Source: a virus. From it: a stretch of DNA of 20,550 bases. A model generated the notes under the pieces. The model searched no databases and was not told where the DNA came from. It was given only the letters and a program-made list of their open reading frames with translations. A program made the translations under genes and the position numbers. Where the stretch lies: positions 1 through 20,550 of IMG/VR virus record IMGVR_UViG_3300042868_001908; one strand, written 5' to 3'. Below, in pieces: positions 18,809 to 20,550 of the stretch. Within the stretch, counting starts at the first letter, position 1. Every line of letters begins with the position of its first letter.

Positions 18809-19341
18809 ATGAAAAGTTTTTATTAGAACTAAGTAAACACCACAAAGACTGGATTAAAATTGTAGGCACTTTTGGAGAGGAATTTTACTCTGAAGATATA
18901 GTTCAAGAAATGTATTTAAAAATGGCTGTAATAAATAACGTTGAAAGGTTTTATTTAAACGATAAACTGAATAAGAACTTTGTTTGGACTGTTTTAAGAA
19001 ACATGACTTTTGATTATAAAAAAAGCAAAACACGAATAACAAAAGTAAGCATAACGGAAGCCTACCAACTGAAAGACGAATACTTGCCTGAAATACTTGA
19101 AGCAAAGAAACGATTAGAAATAAAGATAAACCAAGAGGTTAAACAATGGCACTGGTACGATCAACTATTATTTGACCTTTACCGAACTTCAGGAATGAGT
19201 ACAAGGCAAATTGAAGGCGTAACGGGTATAAGTTTTAAAAGCGTATGGAAAACAATTAAGACTTGCAAAGAACGCTTAAAAGATAATGTAAAAGAAGATT
19301 ACGAAGATTTAATTAACCAGGATTACGAATTAATAAAATAA
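18802..19341 (+). CDS. Phage RNA polymerase sigma factor-like protein (sigma-70/ECF type)
   Basis: 179 residues with a TTG start at 18802; an ATG at 18809 is out of frame. Residues 23-72 resemble sigma region 2 (FGEEFYSEDIVQEMYLKM, then FVWTVLRNMTFDYKK). Residues 121-162 resemble region 4 with a helix-turn-helix (LLFDLYRTSGMSTRQIEGVT, then GISFKSVWKTIKTCKERL). The spacer and size fit an ECF sigma. It ends four bases before the following Cys-rich gene. In Bacteroidota phages such proteins stand just upstream of packaging genes and may switch the polymerase to late promoters. Whether it binds host core polymerase cannot be read here. Confidence 0.65.
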   Translation: MVNEKFLLELSKHHKDWIKIVGTFGEEFYSEDIVQEMYLKMAVINNVERFYLNDKLNKNFVWTVLRNMTFDYKKSKTRITKVSITEAYQLKDEYLPEILEAKKRLEIKINQEVKQWHWYDQLLFDLYRTSGMSTRQIEGVTGISFKSVWKTIKTCKERLKDNVKEDYEDLINQDYELIK

Positions 19342-19345
19342 AAAC

Positions 19346-19744
19346 ATGACAAGAAAAAGACGAACAAAAGCCGAAATATTAGCGGCTAAAAGCGAAGGAT
19401 TAGGGGACACAGTAGAAAAGGTTTTAGAAGCTACAGGAGTTTCAAAAGTTGCTAAATGGTTACTTGGTGAAGACTGTAAATGCGACGAACGTAAAGCAAA
19501 GTTAAACGCTTTATTTCCGTACCGTAAACCTGAATGCCTACTAAAAGACGAATACGAATATTTAAAAGAATGGTATTCTGAAACACGTTATTCAATGAAG
19601 CCTACCGAACAAAAGGAACTATTAAGAATTTACAATAGAGTATTTAAAGTAAATATGCAACCAACTTCTTGCGGTAGTTGTTTACGTGATGTAATGAATA
19701 AATTAGAAATATTATTTAACACGTACCAAGATGCCAATTCCTAA
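19346..19744 (+). CDS. Cys-rich protein of Bacteroidota phage packaging regions, unknown
   Basis: 132 residues: a basic N-terminus (MTRKRRTKAEI), a helix (VEKVLEATGVSKVAKWLL), then CKCDERKAKLNALFPYRKPE with Cys44, Cys46 and Cys64, and a second pair at Cys109 and Cys112 (SCGSC). The two Cys pairs could bind zinc. I recognise this family beside ParB-domain and terminase genes in Bacteroidota phages, where it is usually called hypothetical; a small-terminase role is conceivable but not supported by an evident HTH. Coupled by a 14-base overlap with the next short gene. Confidence 0.6.
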   Translation: MTRKRRTKAEILAAKSEGLGDTVEKVLEATGVSKVAKWLLGEDCKCDERKAKLNALFPYRKPECLLKDEYEYLKEWYSETRYSMKPTEQKELLRIYNRVFKVNMQPTSCGSCLRDVMNKLEILFNTYQDANS

Positions 19745-19901
19745 ACCACGAAAAGACGAAAGCAAAAAAGACTTCGTTCAAAGATGCATGATTGACGATA
19801 CAATGACTTTTGAATATGAAGATATAGACCAACGTTTAGCGGTATGTTCAACAACTTACGAAGAAAAATTAAATGAAGTTAGTAAAGATAAGCGAGGTTA
19901 A
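19731..19901 (+). CDS. 56-residue phage protein with conserved RCM...DQRxAVC motif
   Basis: MPIPKPRKDESKKDFVQRCM, then DDTMTFEYEDIDQRLAVCST. This KxxFVxRCM...F.D..QR.AVC pattern recurs as a stand-alone small protein or as a terminal piece of head proteins in many phages, and I have no proven function for it. It overlaps both neighbours (14 and 29 bases) in other frames, the sign of a compact, genuine gene. Two conserved Cys residues (19 and 39) could pair or bind metal. Confidence 0.65.
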   Translation: MPIPKPRKDESKKDFVQRCMIDDTMTFEYEDIDQRLAVCSTTYEEKLNEVSKDKRG

Positions 19902-20394
19902 ACCCAACCCGAAGAACCCAAGAATAATAAAAGACGGAAAATTTCAAAAGTTAGTTAAGTCTATTCAAGAATTTCCTGATATGCTAAATAAACGCCCGTT
20001 AGTGGTTTTTACTGACGTAGATAATAAATACGTTGTATTAGGTGGTAATATGCGTTTAAAAGCCTGTAAAGAGATAGGGTTAAAAGAAATTCCTATTATA
20101 ATAGCAGACGAATGGACGGAGGAACAAAAAAACGAATTTTTAATAAAAGATAATGTAGGTTTTGGGGAATGGGATTGGGATAGTTTAGCAAATGAATGGG
20201 ATGCTGAGAAATTAGAAGATTGGGGATTAGATATTCCTATATTTAAAGACGATGAAACTGAATTAAAAGATTTATCAAGTACAATAGATAATTTATATCG
20301 TATTGAAATTGTATGTAAAGACGAAGAACATCAAGAAAATAGCTATAACAAATTAATAGAACAAGGATACGAATGCCGACTTTTGACATTATAA
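19873..20394 (+). CDS. ParB/Srx-domain protein
   Basis: 173 residues. Residues 1-90 are a ParB N-terminal-type domain: VKISEVKPNPKNPR, then LVKSIQEFP, then RPLVVF, then VVLGGNMRLKACKEIGLKEI, with the GGNMRLKA nucleotide-binding motif at 57-64 and a following PIIIADEWTEEQ. A Trp/Asp-rich helix follows (GFGEWDWDSLANEWDAEKLE), frequent after phage ParB domains, where DNA methylases are often fused; no methylase is present here. The family can bind DNA or nucleotide (CTP) and has been linked to nicking, methylation and packaging. It overlaps the P-loop gene by 22 bases. Confidence 0.78.
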   Translation: MKLVKISEVKPNPKNPRIIKDGKFQKLVKSIQEFPDMLNKRPLVVFTDVDNKYVVLGGNMRLKACKEIGLKEIPIIIADEWTEEQKNEFLIKDNVGFGEWDWDSLANEWDAEKLEDWGLDIPIFKDDETELKDLSSTIDNLYRIEIVCKDEEHQENSYNKLIEQGYECRLLTL

Positions 20395-20550
20395 AAGAAG
20401 TAAAACCAAATAAAACATTTAGAGTTGCTTCAGTAATTGGTAAATTTGATTTACAATCTGAAAATATAGTTGAACATTTTAAAGGAGATATTGATATTCC
20501 TGATAATTGGCAAATAGGTTTAATTGTAGGAAAAAGCGGAACTGGAAAAA
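20373..20550 (+). CDS. P-loop ATPase (COG2401-like), N-terminal fragment cut by the window edge
   Basis: 59 residues, running off the right edge. MPTFDIIKEVKPNKTFRVAS, then IGKFDLQSENIVEHFKGDI, then QIGLIVGKSGTGK: a beta lead-in and a Walker A motif GKSGTGK at 53-59. The start pattern resembles COG2401 (ABC-type ATPase fused to a GNAT acetyltransferase domain), which I associate with ParB-domain genes of Bacteroidota phages near the terminase. The acetyltransferase half, if present, lies outside the window. Overlaps the ParB gene by 22 bases. Confidence 0.6.
   Translation, partial: MPTFDIIKEVKPNKTFRVASVIGKFDLQSENIVEHFKGDIDIPDNWQIGLIVGKSGTGK

Noticed and set aside
19346-19744. Small terminase subunit
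   Set aside because: Position near packaging-type genes invited the call, but no helix-turn-helix or terminase motif is visible and the Cys pairs are atypical.
19873-20394. Chromosome- or plasmid-partition ParB with a parS site
   Set aside because: Only the N-terminal ParB/Srx domain is present, with no ParA neighbour, no central DNA-binding HTH and no parS-like palindrome seen.
1-20550. CRISPR array, tRNA genes, attachment sites or an integrase
   Set aside because: No spaced direct repeats of CRISPR type, no cloverleaf with T-arm, and no tyrosine or serine recombinase motif were found.

Overview
The window is an AT-rich, densely packed stretch in which every supported gene lies on the + strand. 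Most gene pairs are joined by 4-base ATGA or TAATG overlaps or by gaps of a few bases. It is the interior of a tailed double-stranded DNA phage (or prophage) of a Bacteroidota host, most likely a Flavobacterium relative. Three things point there: promoter-like sites match the Bacteroidota consensus (TTG, about 19 bases, TAnnTTTG), genes start behind A-rich leaders rather than strong Shine-Dalgarno sites, and the structural proteins resemble those I know from Bacteroidota phages. No integrase, terminase large subunit, tRNA or CRISPR array is visible, so neither genome end nor lifestyle can be decided.

Left part (1-10494), structure and lysis. It opens with the C-terminus of a tape-measure-like protein, then an XkdF-like prohead protease, two related small proteins sharing an HEVEL-type motif, a Cys-rich 64-residue protein, a scaffold-like protein, a decoration-like protein and the major capsid protein. 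After a terminator come a probable tail-tube protein, a second terminator, a small beta-rich protein, the portal (with a Cys/His C-terminal domain), an adaptor carrying an inserted Gly/Thr repeat domain, fibre-like proteins, a one-helix holin-like protein, an L,D-transpeptidase-type endolysin and a protein ending in a strongly cationic amphipathic helix. Portal downstream of capsid, and tape measure upstream of protease, is not the usual siphophage order.

Middle (10495-12520), small-gene region. A regulatory gap holds a -7 element, a terminator and a strong promoter. Nine short overlapping genes of unknown function follow, then a second regulatory gap that may encode a short structured RNA.

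Right part (12521-20550), replication, recombination and control. A replisome-organiser-like protein contains iteron-like and AT-rich tandem repeats between its two domains, a candidate replication origin. It is followed by a DnaB/RecA-fold helicase, a coiled-coil protein, an HNH-AP2 endonuclease inserted between 10-base direct repeats, a NinG-like protein, an ERF annealing protein paired with a PD-(D/E)XK exonuclease, a possible SSB-like protein and a small helix-turn-helix regulator. After a terminator and promoter come small genes, a sigma-factor-like protein, a Cys-rich protein, a short phage protein, a ParB-domain protein and the start of a P-loop ATPase.

Three near-identical promoter-leader units (before 10668, 16087 and 18015) probably drive the small-gene, recombination and regulatory operons together. 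Other -7-like sites lack a good -33 box and sit just upstream of terminators, which suggests short RNAs or antitermination control. The phage-encoded sigma-like protein could be involved.
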